DNA of 64,000 nt from Aedes albopictus (GCF_035046485.1 NC_085136.1:78819734-78883733); one strand, 5' to 3'. Counted from the stretch's first letter, positions 49,301-52,696 are shown. Notes: generated by a model from the letters alone, not told the origin. Numbers and translations: made by a program.

Positions 49301-50675
49301 TCAAAGAGTTTCTACATAAGGCCCTAGAATTCTTCTAAGAGCACTTTAATAAATAATACCTCCAGGAGTTTCTCTAACAGCTTCTCGAAGTGTTCCTACA
49401 GGAATTCCTCCAAGAACTTCTCAAATAGTTTGGTTTCTTCTGTAATTCCTGATAGGGTTTCATCAAGAATTTTCCGTATGTATCAAATTGTCTGAGAATT
49501 TCTCCAAACGAATTAAATCATCATAGCTTTTTTCCGTTCTTTTTCAGTGAATATCTGAAGAATTCCTCAACATATTCGTTCCAAATTTTATCAGGTAACT
49601 CCTGAATTGGGGACTACGAAGGTGATGATTTTGTTTGCGGTTTTCTGTGAGAAAGTGAAGGAGGGAAGATTTTTTGCTTTTTTTTTCACTCATACTCCCA
49701 TAAGAAACCCCGTAGGAAGGAAGAGTGTTTCCCGGCTCATCAACCTTCGTAGTCCCCAATGAGCTCCTAGAGAAACTTTTCAAGGGACTGCTGGCGAAAT
49801 TTCAGAAGAAACTTCAGCAGGAATTCCTGGAAGAACCTCTGGAGACATCTGTGCTGAAAATTTTGAACACATTCATGGAGCAAATTGCGGTAGAATTTCT
49901 AGAGAAATTGAAGGAATTTTTAAAGCAACTCCTGTAGTGTTTGCTGAAGGAACTTTTGAAAAAAATTCTAGAGGATTTCCTGCAGTAGCTTCTAGAAAGC
50001 TTCCTGAAGAAACTTCTTGGGGAATTTCTCAAGCAAATTCTCAAGGATTTCCTTTAGGTAGCTTTTTGTAAAGCAATTTCTAGAGGAGTTCATACAGCAA
50101 CACCTTGTAAAGGAATTTCTAGCGGAATACTTGTCGAATTTAAAGGGAAAACGAATACATAACATATACGAACATATTCAATTCACCCTTCGTTCCCCTT
50201 CCGATATATATGGCAGGGGGACCGTTTGGTATGCAATGCCAATAACAGTCATAGCTGCAGAGTGCAGACCAGCGAAAAAACTGCCATGGGTGGGAATTAA
50301 TAATTATGCAAAAGTGAAGCACAATGTTCCTCCCATACCGTTCACCTTTCTTCCGTCAGTTCAACCCAGATTCAATCATCTTTCGACTCGGAAGGAATGT
50401 TTTGCCTTCGTCACCTGAGCACATCAGAGTAATCTGTGTGACATTTACGTCTATCCGCGTTTGACAGATGGTGCACAATTTTCGTCTCAATCTCGAGAAT
50501 TGCATTTCCCAATTTGAATCATGTCCCTGATGATGATGATGATGATGGATGATGCAGGTTGTTGATTCATCGCCGTCACTTACCAGAGATTCTCCTTCGG
50601 ATCGATATCCTTCTTTCGGGGCGTCGTTGTGGTGATTCCATTGACTTGCGACGTCGTCGAACTAATGATTTCCAT
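7031..50675 (-). CDS. Dlic: Cytoplasmic dynein light intermediate chain, eight coding exons (whole gene span)
   Basis: Joined exons 50675-50584, 20214-20024, 19948-19745, 19427-19228, 19095-18866, 18804-18693, 18621-18433 and 7306-7031 total 1494 nt, giving 497 residues, close to the usual insect length (about 490). Every junction has GT donor and AG acceptor, and all phases fit. The product is the dynein subunit that links the motor heavy chain to cargo adaptors at membranes, kinetochores and centrosomes. Visible: a RAS-like domain with P-loop GDNASGKT (residues 56-63), the DGDPGH segment, a Pro/Ser-rich linker, and the C-terminal helix [10 protein letters not shown] (about 421-430), which in animal LICs binds adaptors such as BICD and Hook. 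The start is chosen because an in-frame TAG lies nine codons upstream and the context ACAATGG is strong. The N-terminus has lineage-specific TTTTPRKK before the conserved KENLW. Identity is from family recognition; exon joining is inferred from splice phase and homology. Confidence 0.93.
7375..8580 (+). pseudogene. RTE-clade non-LTR retrotransposon, RT and C-terminal part, decayed
   Basis: Frames along the plus strand read [66 protein letters not shown] (catalytic FADD/FAND box altered), [35 protein letters not shown], and [13 protein letters not shown] followed by [13 protein letters not shown]. Several frameshifts and stops. The order matches RTE-type elements of mosquitoes. It lies in the last Dlic intron, antisense to the gene. 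Confidence 0.75.
8581..9190. other. Unassigned intron sequence
   Basis: No clear domain. A plus-strand stretch around 8840-8960 with [17 protein letters not shown] and HFNEHLQR could be retroelement-derived, but the match is not convincing. Confidence 0.3.
9195..9351. mobile_element. MITE with GGGGCCATCCATTAGTACGTCACG-type ends
   Basis: Left GGGGCCATCCATTAGTACGT and right ACGTACTTAATGAATGCTCC are inverted. Flanks TTAAGAA occur on both sides. The same end type appears in part at 3070-3150 and at 56262-56405. Confidence 0.65.
9500..11540 (-). pseudogene. Ty1/copia retrotransposon fragment (integrase end, RT, RNase H)
   Basis: Minus strand in order: [20 protein letters not shown] and [15 protein letters not shown] (integrase C-terminal region); [45 protein letters not shown]; then [68 protein letters not shown] (catalytic YVDD kept); [19 protein letters not shown] (RNase H); and a frameshifted [10 protein letters not shown]. 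At least one in-frame stop after AQGFS and several frameshifts; the gag, protease and integrase core are missing. Sits in the Dlic intron in the gene's own orientation. Confidence 0.88.
11560..12040. repeat. Degenerate GGAATTCCTGGAGAAATTCC-type periodic repeat
   Basis: Words GGAATTCCTGGAGAA, GAAGGAACTC and AATCCCTGAAGG recur at roughly 12-15 and 30 bp spacing. A frame here reads as repeats of PEG/EFPG, which is compositional. Confidence 0.55.
12072..13178. mobile_element. TIR element with CACTGAGGCAAAAACACTTAGGA ends (about 1.1 kb)
   Basis: Left CACTGAGGCAAAAACACTTA (about 12074) and right TAAGTTTTTTTGCCTCAGTG (about 13175) are inverted. Subterminal copies of ATTTATGAGTG / AATCATAAGTG occur inside both ends. 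No transposase is seen, so it is non-autonomous. It contains a nested MITE at 12270-12530. Confidence 0.65.
12270..12530. mobile_element. TTCAGGCCAAACAT-family MITE, copy 1
   Basis: Ends ATTCAGGCCGAACATGTCTA and TTGAAATGTTTGGCCTGAAT are inverted, followed inward by AGGTCCTATCTGCAGAAGAG and CTTAAATGCAGATAGGACCT. A second, larger copy is at 55994-56592. Confidence 0.75.
13179..13840. other. Unassigned intron sequence
   Basis: Contains GC-richer islands (13230-13440 and 13640-13760) in which frames are open on both strands; the residues are low-complexity RRRR/TTTT types and no domain is recognised. May be MITE-derived: GTAAACATTG at 13231 and CATTGTTTAC at about 13770 are inverted. Confidence 0.3.
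13840..14310. repeat. Periodic GGAATTCCT-type repeat interrupted by a palindromic MITE
   Basis: Words GAGGAATATTTAAAGAAATTCCTG, AATCCCTGAAGAAACTC and similar flank the MITE at 13930-14143. Confidence 0.45.
13930..14143. mobile_element. ACTTGGGCGGTGG hairpin MITE
   Basis: Arms GCGCCACTTGGGCGGTGGCT...ACTCAGTCAATTTTGAACCA and their reverse complement form a near-perfect hairpin. Related in sequence plan to 25808-26003, 26535-26753 and 55494-55710. Confidence 0.75.
14311..15190. other. Unassigned; possible LTR remnant in 14900-15180
   Basis: No protein domain recognised. The 14900-15180 part precedes a gypsy integrase remnant and could be LTR-derived, but no matching partner LTR was found. Confidence 0.3.
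15236..15285 (+). repeat. Short 3'-tail motif GGCTGAAAGTCTCTTTAATAAAGAC(AATC)n
   Basis: The same motif with (AATC) repeats recurs at 23440-23482, suggesting the 3' end of a SINE or non-LTR family inserted twice. Confidence 0.45.
15318..15582 (-). mobile_element. Feilai-type tRNA-derived SINE (minus orientation)
   Basis: Minus strand starts GGGGTCTCCAGTTAGCCTAG, has A box TAGTGGTTAAGG and B box GGGTTCGATTCC, and ends in the GAAGAAGAAGAAG tail, matching the Feilai SINE family known from Aedes. Flanked by CCACATTGGCT (15307-15317) and CCACATCGGCT (15581-15591). It is inserted in a gypsy integrase remnant. Confidence 0.85.
15585..16275 (+). pseudogene. Ty3/gypsy integrase fragment
   Basis: Plus-strand frames read [40 protein letters not shown] (integrase catalytic Asp), [18 protein letters not shown], then [11 protein letters not shown] and after a gap [20 protein letters not shown] (integrase C-terminal region). 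Two or more frameshifts; the active-site Glu motif reads ESQSK in place of HPQSNG-like. The upstream half has been displaced by the Feilai insertion. Confidence 0.75.
16285..16900 (-). pseudogene. LOA/I-lineage non-LTR retrotransposon, 5' endonuclease part
   Basis: Minus strand from Met at 16898: [40 protein letters not shown], then after a frameshift [20 protein letters not shown] and [20 protein letters not shown]. This is an APE-type endonuclease with the QEP motif. It is the same kind as the LINE at 59640-63420 ([18 protein letters not shown]). Truncated at the gypsy junction. Confidence 0.75.
16901..17480. other. Probable 5' UTR of the LOA/I-lineage element and unassigned flank
   Basis: Directly upstream (minus sense) of the endonuclease Met; ORFs are short and no domain is seen. 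Confidence 0.3.
17480..18260. repeat. Degenerate GGAATTCCT-type periodic repeat
   Basis: AATCCCTGAAGGAAT, GGAATACCTG and AAAAGGAATTATT recur. A direct duplication is clear: AGAAGAAATCCCAAAAGGAA occurs at about 18084 and 18124. Confidence 0.5.
18433..18621 (-). CDS. Dlic: Dlic coding exon 7 (linker)
   Basis: Acceptor CTTTCAG precedes ACTGTGTCC; donor is AAAAAG|GTAAGTG. Encodes residues 344-406: [20 protein letters not shown] followed by a Gln-rich helix and a Ser/Thr/Pro-rich linker with several SP and TP sites. GC-rich compared with the surrounding intron. Confidence 0.92.
18693..18804 (-). CDS. Dlic: Dlic coding exon 6
   Basis: Acceptor TTTTTTCAG precedes ACCCGCTGGC; donor is AGAAAG|GTAAAAC. 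Encodes residues 306-343 ([17 protein letters not shown], then [17 protein letters not shown]), a signature stretch of LIC proteins. Confidence 0.92.
18866..19095 (-). CDS. Dlic: Dlic coding exon 5
   Basis: Acceptor CCCACCAG precedes ACCGACTATATG; donor is CTAAT|GTGAGTG. Encodes residues 230-306 ([52 protein letters not shown]). This is the C-terminal half of the RAS-like domain. Confidence 0.93.
19228..19427 (-). CDS. Dlic: Dlic coding exon 4
   Basis: Acceptor CCCTTCAG precedes AGGAACGACAACAG; donor is ACGAAA|GTACGTG. Encodes residues 163-229 ([17 protein letters not shown], then [20 protein letters not shown]). The terminal VVVVVTK corresponds to the TKxD-like strand of the GTPase fold and continues into TDYM of the next exon. 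Confidence 0.93.
19745..19948 (-). CDS. Dlic: Dlic coding exon 3
   Basis: Acceptor CCATTTTAG precedes ACGTCACCCGG; donor is GATCCGG|GTGAGTG. Encodes residues 95-163, including [30 protein letters not shown] and [12 protein letters not shown], all strongly conserved in LIC proteins. Confidence 0.93.
20024..20214 (-). CDS. Dlic: Dlic coding exon 2 (P-loop exon)
   Basis: Acceptor CTTCTACAG precedes GTCAGCGATTC; donor is GATG|GTGAGTA. Encodes residues 31-95 and contains the Walker A-like [10 protein letters not shown] motif followed by [13 protein letters not shown] and the [10 protein letters not shown] stretch typical of dynein LICs. Confidence 0.93.
20280..20870. other. Unassigned first-intron sequence
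   Basis: AT-rich; no domain or clear TIR. A G9 run lies at about 20774. Confidence 0.4.
20874..21104. mobile_element. TAGACGAACATTTGAAAAGG hairpin MITE, copy 1
   Basis: Near-perfect palindrome; arms run TAGACGAACATTTGAAAAGGGCCTA..., AAACATGTTT, CTGCATCCACCCACGCACAT and back. Copy 2 at 52055-52285 is nearly identical. Confidence 0.85.
21105..21940. other. Unassigned first-intron sequence
   Basis: Contains an exceptional G homopolymer of about 18 (around 21145-21162). No gene recognised. Confidence 0.4.
21945..22240. repeat. Degenerate TCACTGCTCA/CTCATTCCTCACT repeat
   Basis: Words CTCACTGCT, CTCATTGCTCACTTCTTACT and CTCACTCTTTACTACTCA recur at about 10-12 bp spacing. The frames through it are S/L/H-rich and compositional. 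Confidence 0.55.
22774..23004. mobile_element. CTTCGAATGAGGGTAATCAG hairpin MITE
   Basis: Arms CTTCGAATGAGGGTAATCAG and inverted CTGATTACACTCATTCGAAG, with long pairing through CCTTTTAATTCCGCCCTAAT and GACTACCACTTGTAATCTTC. The apex is near 22895. Confidence 0.8.
23440..23482 (+). repeat. Second copy of the GGCTGAAAGTC...(AATC)n tail motif
   Basis: AAGGGCTGAAAGTCTTTTTAATAAAGAC followed by (AATC)3; compare 15236-15285. Probably a 5'-truncated SINE or LINE end. Confidence 0.45.
23884..24110. mobile_element. CAGAGAAACAGACGT-family MITE, copy 2 (3' end degraded)
   Basis: Left CTCAGAGAAACAGACGTTAC and internal TTTGACGTTTACTCACTACC and TGACGTTTTCGCGACGATG match copy 1; the right end has decayed. 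Confidence 0.55.
24500..25380. repeat. Degenerate GGAATTCCT-type periodic repeat
   Basis: ATTCCTTTAGAAATTC, CTCCAGAAATGCCTG, CTCCTCAAGGAATTTCTCC recur. Opposite phase/orientation to the blocks at 11560 and 17480. Confidence 0.5.
25808..26003. mobile_element. Hairpin MITE of the CACTTGGGC group
   Basis: ACTCAGTCAAGTTTGACCTA and inverted CCAATTGACTTGAAATTTTG plus TAACTCAGTCA / TGACTGAGTTA form the arms; ends GCAGGGGGCCTACTTTGG and CGGCCGCTGCCC are diverged. Confidence 0.6.
26215..26400 (+). mobile_element. Half copy of the CTTTTTTAGCG... palindromic family
   Basis: TTTTCATGCATTTTGATGCC, TGATGAATCACTCCTTGTGACATTTTGTAC and GAGCTGTCAAGCAGTTGCCCAG match 53050-53240. Confidence 0.6.
26535..26753. 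mobile_element. GTAGGGTCTTGTACC hairpin MITE
   Basis: Arms GTAGGGTCTTGTACCATATG...TTTTGGGCACTTGC and exact inverse; apex near 26645. Close relative at 55494-55710. Confidence 0.8.
26840..27310 (+). other. Unassigned transcription-unit-like region inside Dlic intron 1
   Basis: A TATA-box-like ATCATATATAAACC at about 26846 is followed by an ATG at 26948 opening a 26-codon frame ([20 protein letters not shown]...) and an overlapping 109-codon frame from 26982. Base composition is higher GC than the flanks. No family recognised. It could be a nested gene, an LTR, or chance. Confidence 0.25.
27336..27587 (+). mobile_element. Feilai-type SINE (plus orientation)
   Basis: GGGTCTCCAGTTACCCTAGC start, A box TAGCGGTTAAGG, B box GGGTTCGATTCC, GAAGAAG tail. 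Imperfect target duplication AATAATTCATTG (27324-27335) / AATAACTCATTG (27588-27599). Confidence 0.88.
27690..27967 (+). other. Unassigned open stretch (90 codons)
   Basis: Higher-GC sequence with an open frame rich in charged residues ([20 protein letters not shown] near the end). No family recognised. May be the continuation of 26840-27310, separated by the Feilai insertion. Confidence 0.2.
27970..28970. other. Unassigned first-intron sequence
   Basis: No domain, TIR or tandem repeat recognised, apart from a short (TTTG)n tract at about 28785-28805. Confidence 0.4.
28975..30600. repeat. Degenerate CCTGAAACCCTCTAAAAC-type periodic repeat
   Basis: Words CCTTGAAAC, CTGAAACC, CCTAAAACC recur throughout 28975-29160, 29600-29740 and 30250-30600, interrupted by other sequence and the hairpin at 29928-30264. 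Confidence 0.45.
29928..30264. mobile_element. AAGGCGAAACTGG hairpin MITE
   Basis: Ends AAGGCGAAACTGGAAGCATT and GGATCCAGTTTCGCCTT; arms pair through AAAATCGGTTTTCGCACACA, GGATCAAGGTATCTCCTG and GTGGAAAATGTTTTT. Apex near 30090. Confidence 0.75.
30770..32285. mobile_element. Outer inverted-repeat element interrupted by a hAT
   Basis: Left GAGCTTCAAGTTAGTATTGC...ACTTGGCC and right GGCCAAGTTTTTCCCATACT...CTTCAAGCTC are inverted, and TGTGGAAAAAGTTATACCCT at 31042 pairs with AGGGTATAACTTTTTCACAG at 32080. The hAT at 31066-31980 disrupts it. Confidence 0.55.
31066..31980. mobile_element. Non-autonomous hAT element, 915 bp, with 8 bp target duplication
   Basis: TIRs CAGGGGTTTTCAGACC and GATCTGAAAATCCCTG are inverted, continuing with GCGGTGCAC on both sides. 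Perfect 8 bp duplication CCCTAGGT at 31058-31065 and 31981-31988. No transposase frame inside. The TIR and 8 bp duplication are diagnostic of the hAT superfamily. Confidence 0.85.
32290..33110. other. Unassigned first-intron sequence
   Basis: No mobile element recognised between 32520 and 33110. Small GC-richer island at 32660-32830. No gene recognised. Confidence 0.35.
33114..33367. mobile_element. CAGAGAAACAGACGT-family MITE, copy 3
   Basis: Left CACAGAGAAACAGACGTAAC intact; right TGTGGCATCTGCTCCTCTGTG decayed; internal GAACAAACGTCAAACTGGAG matches copy 1 in inverse orientation. Confidence 0.65.
33368..33650 (+). pseudogene. Ty1/copia integrase fragment
   Basis: Reads [31 protein letters not shown] (catalytic Asp region), and after a stop [20 protein letters not shown] with AEQ, the copia integrase core. 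One stop and a frameshift; no other copia domain nearby. Confidence 0.75.
33660..34622. mobile_element. 963 bp giant hairpin MITE with TA target duplication
   Basis: Ends TACAGGGTGTTAGGTTCCCG and the exact inverse, flanked by TA on both sides. Arms of about 450 bp are nearly identical in inverse; the loop is about 70-100 bp near 34100-34180. The matching 67-codon frames at 33716-33919 and 34566-34363 are the two arms of the palindrome, not genes. Confidence 0.88.
34735..35515 (+). pseudogene. Jockey-clade non-LTR retrotransposon fragment
   Basis: [20 protein letters not shown] and [17 protein letters not shown] (linker before RT), then in another frame [20 protein letters not shown], where the FADD catalytic box has lost residues, [20 protein letters not shown] and PEKCTVISF, then [20 protein letters not shown]. 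Several frameshifts and a large deletion of the RT palm. Confidence 0.7.
35971..36544 (+). CDS. hAT transposase exon 1
   Basis: Starts [18 protein letters not shown]; ends ACGCTCG before GTAAGCATT. Carries the zinc-finger-like N-terminus and the first catalytic Asp. Confidence 0.8.
35971..38444 (+). CDS. hAT transposase, four exons, open 648-codon frame
   Basis: Exons 35971-36544, 36931-37518, 37598-37905 and 37968-38444 join in phase at GT-AG junctions (CTCG|GTAAGC, AATCGTAG|GT; CTGG|GTAAAC, TTTTCGCAG|AT; ATT|GTAAGT, TTTTAAG|GAC) to give 1947 nt with no stop. Visible: N-terminal zinc-finger-like [20 protein letters not shown]...HIQKLH (about 54-81); first catalytic Asp in [12 protein letters not shown] (about 163); second Asp in [12 protein letters not shown] (about 229); CIRCGAH (300-306); TRWNS (358-362); dimerisation region [20 protein letters not shown] with catalytic Glu in CSVERDFS (about 603). 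All hAT signatures are kept. The start Met is inferred; an upstream in-frame Met exists 27 codons earlier. Confidence 0.85.
36581..36844. mobile_element. CAGACAAACAGACGT-family MITE, copy 4, inside the hAT transposase intron
   Basis: Inverted ends ACACAGACAAACAGACGTAA and TTACGTCTGTTTGTCTGTG, flanked by TATA-like sequence. It lies wholly within the first intron of the hAT transposase (36545-36930), so the frame survives. Confidence 0.85.
36931..37518 (+). CDS. hAT transposase exon 2
   Basis: Starts GTATGGTTGAACTTC after TAG; carries the second catalytic Asp, an acidic insert ([20 protein letters not shown]), the CIRCGAH motif and TRWNS. Confidence 0.8.
37598..37905 (+). CDS. hAT transposase exon 3
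   Basis: Follows TTTTCGCAG; begins [20 protein letters not shown] and ends HKERII before GTAAGTTTTG. Confidence 0.8.
37968..38444 (+). CDS. hAT transposase exon 4 (dimerisation domain)
   Basis: Follows CTTTTTAAG; begins [18 protein letters not shown], includes [20 protein letters not shown] and [12 protein letters not shown], ends LAINE and TGA. Confidence 0.82.
   Translation, partial: DYLLALHKKINRTTRQESSTPPPAEEAVPSSSQGRFSLNSYLSARLGETSATTPQTSTWEMKLRNVQYQQRVDADVPNFNIVQYWAQRRFEDPELWQLAKVVFGAASTQCSVERDFSQFNIILTKPRNRMKDENLENVLKIKANKGIFQRALTLAINE
38445..39075. other. hAT 3' internal sequence, no gene
   Basis: AT-rich; contains an AATAAA at 38574-38579 that could be the transposase polyadenylation signal, 130 bases past the stop. 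A short GGAATCCCGGGAGAAATTCC-type repeat lies at 38880-38990. Confidence 0.4.
39079..39268. mobile_element. AGGGCCTAACTGACATT MITE nested in the hAT
   Basis: Inverted TAGGGCCTAACTGACATTAT / AAGTCAGTAAGGCCTTA, plus TTCTCTTCGTCGATGCTC / GAATCGACGAAGAGC. Confidence 0.65.
39346..39502. mobile_element. ATTGATTGATGCACC hairpin MITE nested in the hAT
   Basis: Ends ATTGATTGATGCACCAAGCG and inverse; arms continue through TTTTGACATCCAAGCGGTGT. Apex near 39430. Confidence 0.75.
39785..40062 (+). pseudogene. RTE-clade C-terminal fragment nested in the hAT
   Basis: [33 protein letters not shown] and [13 protein letters not shown] are the C-terminal tail seen in the RTE copy at 8340-8520. Confidence 0.7.
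40063..41340. other. hAT 3' internal sequence, no gene
   Basis: No transposase-like or other domain recognised. Frames under 85 codons have no family resemblance. Confidence 0.4.
41607..42985. other. Unassigned first-intron sequence
   Basis: AT-rich, with pyrimidine-rich and CTCTCTCTCG stretches near 42740. The CCGTGATACGGGGTGAT segment at 42770 may be repeat-derived. No gene recognised. Confidence 0.4.
42986..43339 (+). other. Possible plus-strand 5' exon within Dlic intron 1
   Basis: An initiator-like TTTTCAGTTCGC at about 42989 is followed by ~340 bp of sequence free of recognisable repeats. A short frame opens at ATG 43184 ([12 protein letters not shown]...) and another at 43267 ([20 protein letters not shown]) runs to a consensus donor CAG|GTAAGT at about 43340. 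No downstream exon was found; may be chance. Confidence 0.25.
43500..43910. repeat. TACAAT/ATTGTA-rich repeat, probably MITE-derived
   Basis: ACCATAC, ACAATGTACGG, ACAATATAATGTATGG and inverse words recur in both orientations. Clear outer TIR not defined. Confidence 0.4.
43929..45189. mobile_element. 1261 bp giant hairpin element with 7 bp target duplication
   Basis: Ends TAGGCTGCGGCTTATTTTTC and exact inverse; perfect flanking CTATGTA at 43922-43928 and 45190-45196. Arms of several hundred bp are nearly identical in inverse through GAATTCGTAAGCTCTTTTGG and ACCGTTTGACCAATTTTAA. No coding capacity. The left arm has an extra short stretch GGTCGCGCGATCGCTTCAAA absent from the right. Confidence 0.85.
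45211..47317. mobile_element. 2.1 kb foldback element with repeated sub-units in each arm
   Basis: Ends CACGGTGTGCCAAAAACCGT and exact inverse; flanked by TCAC on each side. Each arm has at least two to three ~200 bp sub-units starting near CACGGTGTGCC and containing TATTCTAGTATCTCCTC and GAAAATTTGAAAAT (left starts about 45211, 45395; right about 46935, 47130). Arm homology extends inward to about 45720 and 46380. Interrupted by a SINE at 46406-46583. Confidence 0.8.
46406..46583 (+). mobile_element. tRNA-derived SINE, copy 2, nested in the foldback element
   Basis: Same family as 1405-1581: GTGGAGCGGACCTG start, B box GGATCGAATCC, CCTAGGGCTAAAAATCTCGT 3' part. Perfect 14 bp target duplication AAATGTTGCCAAAT (46392-46405 and 46584-46597). 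Confidence 0.88.
47552..47792. mobile_element. 241 bp CACAGNTA MITE, copy 1 (in Jockey ORF)
   Basis: Inverted inner ends CGGTAATTTTTACCGAAATC and GATTTCGGTAAAACATTACCG, outer CACAGCTAATC / TCTAACTGTG. Flanked by TA (47550-47551 and 47793-47794). Removing it restores LQGRI-DCPA across the site. Confidence 0.85.
48060..48300. mobile_element. 241 bp CACAGNTA MITE, copy 2 (in Jockey 3' UTR)
   Basis: Appears identical to copy 1 over all 241 bases and in the same orientation. Flanks are TT rather than TA. The copies are 508 bp apart. Confidence 0.85.
48650..48990 (+). pseudogene. Small Ty1/copia RNase H region fragment
   Basis: [20 protein letters not shown] and [20 protein letters not shown] with LITGYVA match the copia segment before and at the RNase H Asp motif; in-frame stop after NDAD. 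Confidence 0.6.
48817..48846. repeat. (ACAAT)n microsatellite
   Basis: About five to six tandem copies of TACAA within the copia remnant. Confidence 0.8.
49190..50140. repeat. Degenerate GGAATTCCTGGAAGAACCT-type periodic repeat
   Basis: GGAATTCCTCCAAGAACTTC, AATTTCTAGAGAAATTG, GGAACTTTTGAAAAAAATTC recur at about 12-15 bp steps. A frame at 49725-49937 reads as amphipathic EFLEE/KFLKK-type repeats, explained by the DNA periodicity. Confidence 0.5.
49606..49760. mobile_element. ATTGGGGACTACGAAGGT MITE, copy 1
   Basis: Ends AATTGGGGACTACGAAGGT and ACCTTCGTAGTCCCCAAT are inverted. Copy 2, in reverse orientation and nearly identical, is at 52543-52696. Confidence 0.85.
50141..50520. other. Unassigned sequence just 3' of Dlic exon 1
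   Basis: No repeat or gene recognised; short frames only. A (GAT)n tract at 50529-50552 follows. Confidence 0.35.
50529..50552. repeat. (GAT)n microsatellite beside the Dlic exon 1 donor
   Basis: Six to seven GAT/TGA units, about 25-50 bases into intron 1 from the donor. Confidence 0.8.
50584..50675 (-). CDS. Dlic: Dlic coding exon 1 (residues 1-30 and the first two bases of Trp31)
   Basis: Ninety-two coding bases beginning [13 protein letters not shown] and ending KENL plus TG of a Trp codon, followed by donor GTAAGTG. Exon 2 begins with the missing G and continues SAILSEVQ. The rejoined [13 protein letters not shown] segment matches the conserved start of the LIC GTPase-like domain. The exon lies 30.4 kb from exon 2, so it is easily missed by automatic annotation. 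The in-frame upstream TAG sets the start. Confidence 0.85.
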
Positions 50676-51640
50676 TGTGTTCGTGTGGATAGGAATTTCC
50701 TAGCAACAGCGGGCAGCGACCAGAGTAATCCACACGAATTTCCTACAGCTGATGGATCTTTTTTCAGGTATCCTCGAATCCTCCCCCCGTGAAATGCACA
50801 CAACACCGTATTGTACCACAGCGAAACTGGGAGGGAGGGGGAGGCGGCGGGGTGATTAGGAATAAAAAGAAGCGTAGCACAGAAACAGGCCAGCAGCAAG
50901 CGGGAGGAAAAGCAGCAGCGGAGAATCGCTGCTGACGCACCACACACAGTGGGACTCTCAGATGTTGGCTTCTGTCTTCACCTTTTCTTTTCACCACCAC
51001 TGCCCTCTTCTAATTCGTGCGTTTCATTCACTGTTCCACCACCGAGGAAAAAAAGACTCCCAAAAAGAGCCCCGTCCTGCACTGCTGCTGCTGCAGTGTG
51101 CCCGACCCCAACCCCAACGAGATGAGAGATCAGACGGCGAAGTTTCGAACGACGATGATGCACACACCAAACTCTCGACGGACGGACGACGCACGGGGCG
51201 GCCGAGACGCTACCGGAGGGAACCCGAGGGGAGCGGTTTTTCTTCGCGTTTTCACTACACTCTCGCCAAAATGGAACGACAGCAGAAAGAAAAGAAAAAT
51301 GTAAAGCTGGAAGCAGCCCTCGACACCTCGAAACACTCCCGAACGCAACGAACAGACGACGGAACTTCCGACGAAGGGGTTTGCCACTACGCGGAACTGC
51401 CGAAACCGATTCCAGGCCGCTCGACGAAGGATTAAAACATTTTTTTCCACGACGAATGACCCGTTTCACTAGCTGTTCTTTTTCGTCTTTCGCTCGCAGC
51501 GCAGTGGTAGAGGTTTTTTCCACACACCTTTTCGACGACGTCGTCGCGATTTTCTTCTTTATTTTCTCTCTGCGCGTTGACGCTGTGCACGTCACAAACT
51601 GTCAAAATAGTGCTAAAAAACTGTCAAAATAACGGCGTCT
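50676..51640 (-). promoter_or_regulatory. Dlic 5' UTR and promoter region (approximate)
   Basis: About 1 kb upstream of the Dlic start is GC- and CpG-rich, free of recognisable mobile elements, and rich in CGACGACG-like tracts, unlike everything around it. MITE sequence resumes at about 51700. It most likely holds the transcription start and 5' UTR, possibly with a non-coding exon. No TATA box is convincing. Long overlapping frames here on both strands are compositional artefacts. Confidence 0.45.
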
Positions 51641-51703
51641 TTGGCAGGGGTGGGTCATGCGTGACGTTCACTTTTAGTACACAGCACGGAAAAAATCTGG
51701 CGT

Positions 51704-52545
51704 AATTGGGTTGTTTAGTGAACAAAATATTGCTATTTTCTATATCCTAATCGAAAGAGCTAATTTTTCTGAATATAACGTGATTTTATTGGATTCCAAT
51801 ACCTTTGTTTTGATGGTTAAATTAACAAAACATTTTTAATTTTCGTGAATAGAATGACAGTTTAATCGATAAAGTGACAGTTCGACCCGAACAAATAATT
51901 TTCCCCATACAAACTTTAAATGCATTTTAAAAATAGTTCCTGGACTCCAAAAATTATGAAATTTTGGATTTCGAATAATTTTTGGGCGGAGAATCCGATT
52001 ATGAAATAATCCGGGTACCCCTAAAGAACCCAATTAGTCGAAATCCAATATTTCTAGACGAACATTTGAAAAGGGCCTATCTGCTTTGCGTAAACAAACA
52101 TGTTTTTGTCTCTGTAGGGCCCATCTGCATCCACCCACGCACAACAACACCCTTATCATAAAGAGTGTTCTTCAAGGTATCTGATAAGGGTGTTGATGTG
52201 CATGGGTGGATGCAGATGGGCCCTGCAGAGACAGAAACATGTTTGTTTACAAAAAGCAGATAGGCCCTTTTCAAATGTTCGTCTTGATTTCATACTTTTC
52301 GGAATCCGGGAACTATTTTTAAAATGCATTTGAAGTTTGTATGGGATTTTTTTTTTGTTCGGGCCGAACTGTCACTTTATCGATTGAACTGTCATTCTAT
52401 CCACAAAAATGAAAACTGTTTCGTTTATTTAACCATCAAAACAAAGGTATTGGAATCCAATAAAATCACGTTATACTCAGAAAAATGAGCTCTTTCGATT
52501 AGGCTATAGAAAATAGGAATATTTTATTCACTAAACAACCCAATT
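51704..52545. mobile_element. AATTGGGTTGTTTAGTGAAC palindromic element, interrupted by a hairpin MITE
   Basis: Ends AATTGGGTTGTTTAGTGAAC and inverse; arms pair through ATTGGATTCCAATACC, GACAGTTTAATCGATAAAGT and CATTTTAAAAATAGTTCC. The loop side contains the MITE at 52055-52285. Distantly related to the family at 53032. Confidence 0.75.
52055..52285. mobile_element. TAGACGAACATTTGAAAAGG hairpin MITE, copy 2
   Basis: Nearly identical to 20874-21104, nested inside the palindromic element at 51704-52545. Confidence 0.85.
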
Positions 52546-52696
52546 GGGGACTACGAAGGTTGATGAGCCGGGAAACACTCACTTTTCCTACGGGGTTTCT
52601 TATGGGAGTATGAGTGAAAAAAAAGCAAAAAATCTTTCCTCCTTCACTTTCCCACAGAAAACCGCAAACAAAATCATCACCTTCGTAGTCCCCAAT
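52543..52696. mobile_element. ATTGGGGACTACGAAGGT MITE, copy 2
   Basis: Reverse-orientation copy of 49606-49760, directly abutting the end of the preceding element at a shared AATTGGG. Confidence 0.85.

Noticed and set aside
49725..49937. Coiled-coil small protein (EFLEE/KFLKK repeats)
   Set aside because: Explained by the 12-15 bp DNA periodicity of the surrounding repeat block.
50978..51595. 205-codon frame on the minus strand, and an overlapping 157-codon plus frame at 50962-51435
   Set aside because: Low-complexity S/R/K/T-rich residues in GC-rich DNA open on both strands at once; no domain; lies in the probable Dlic 5' region. Treated as compositional.
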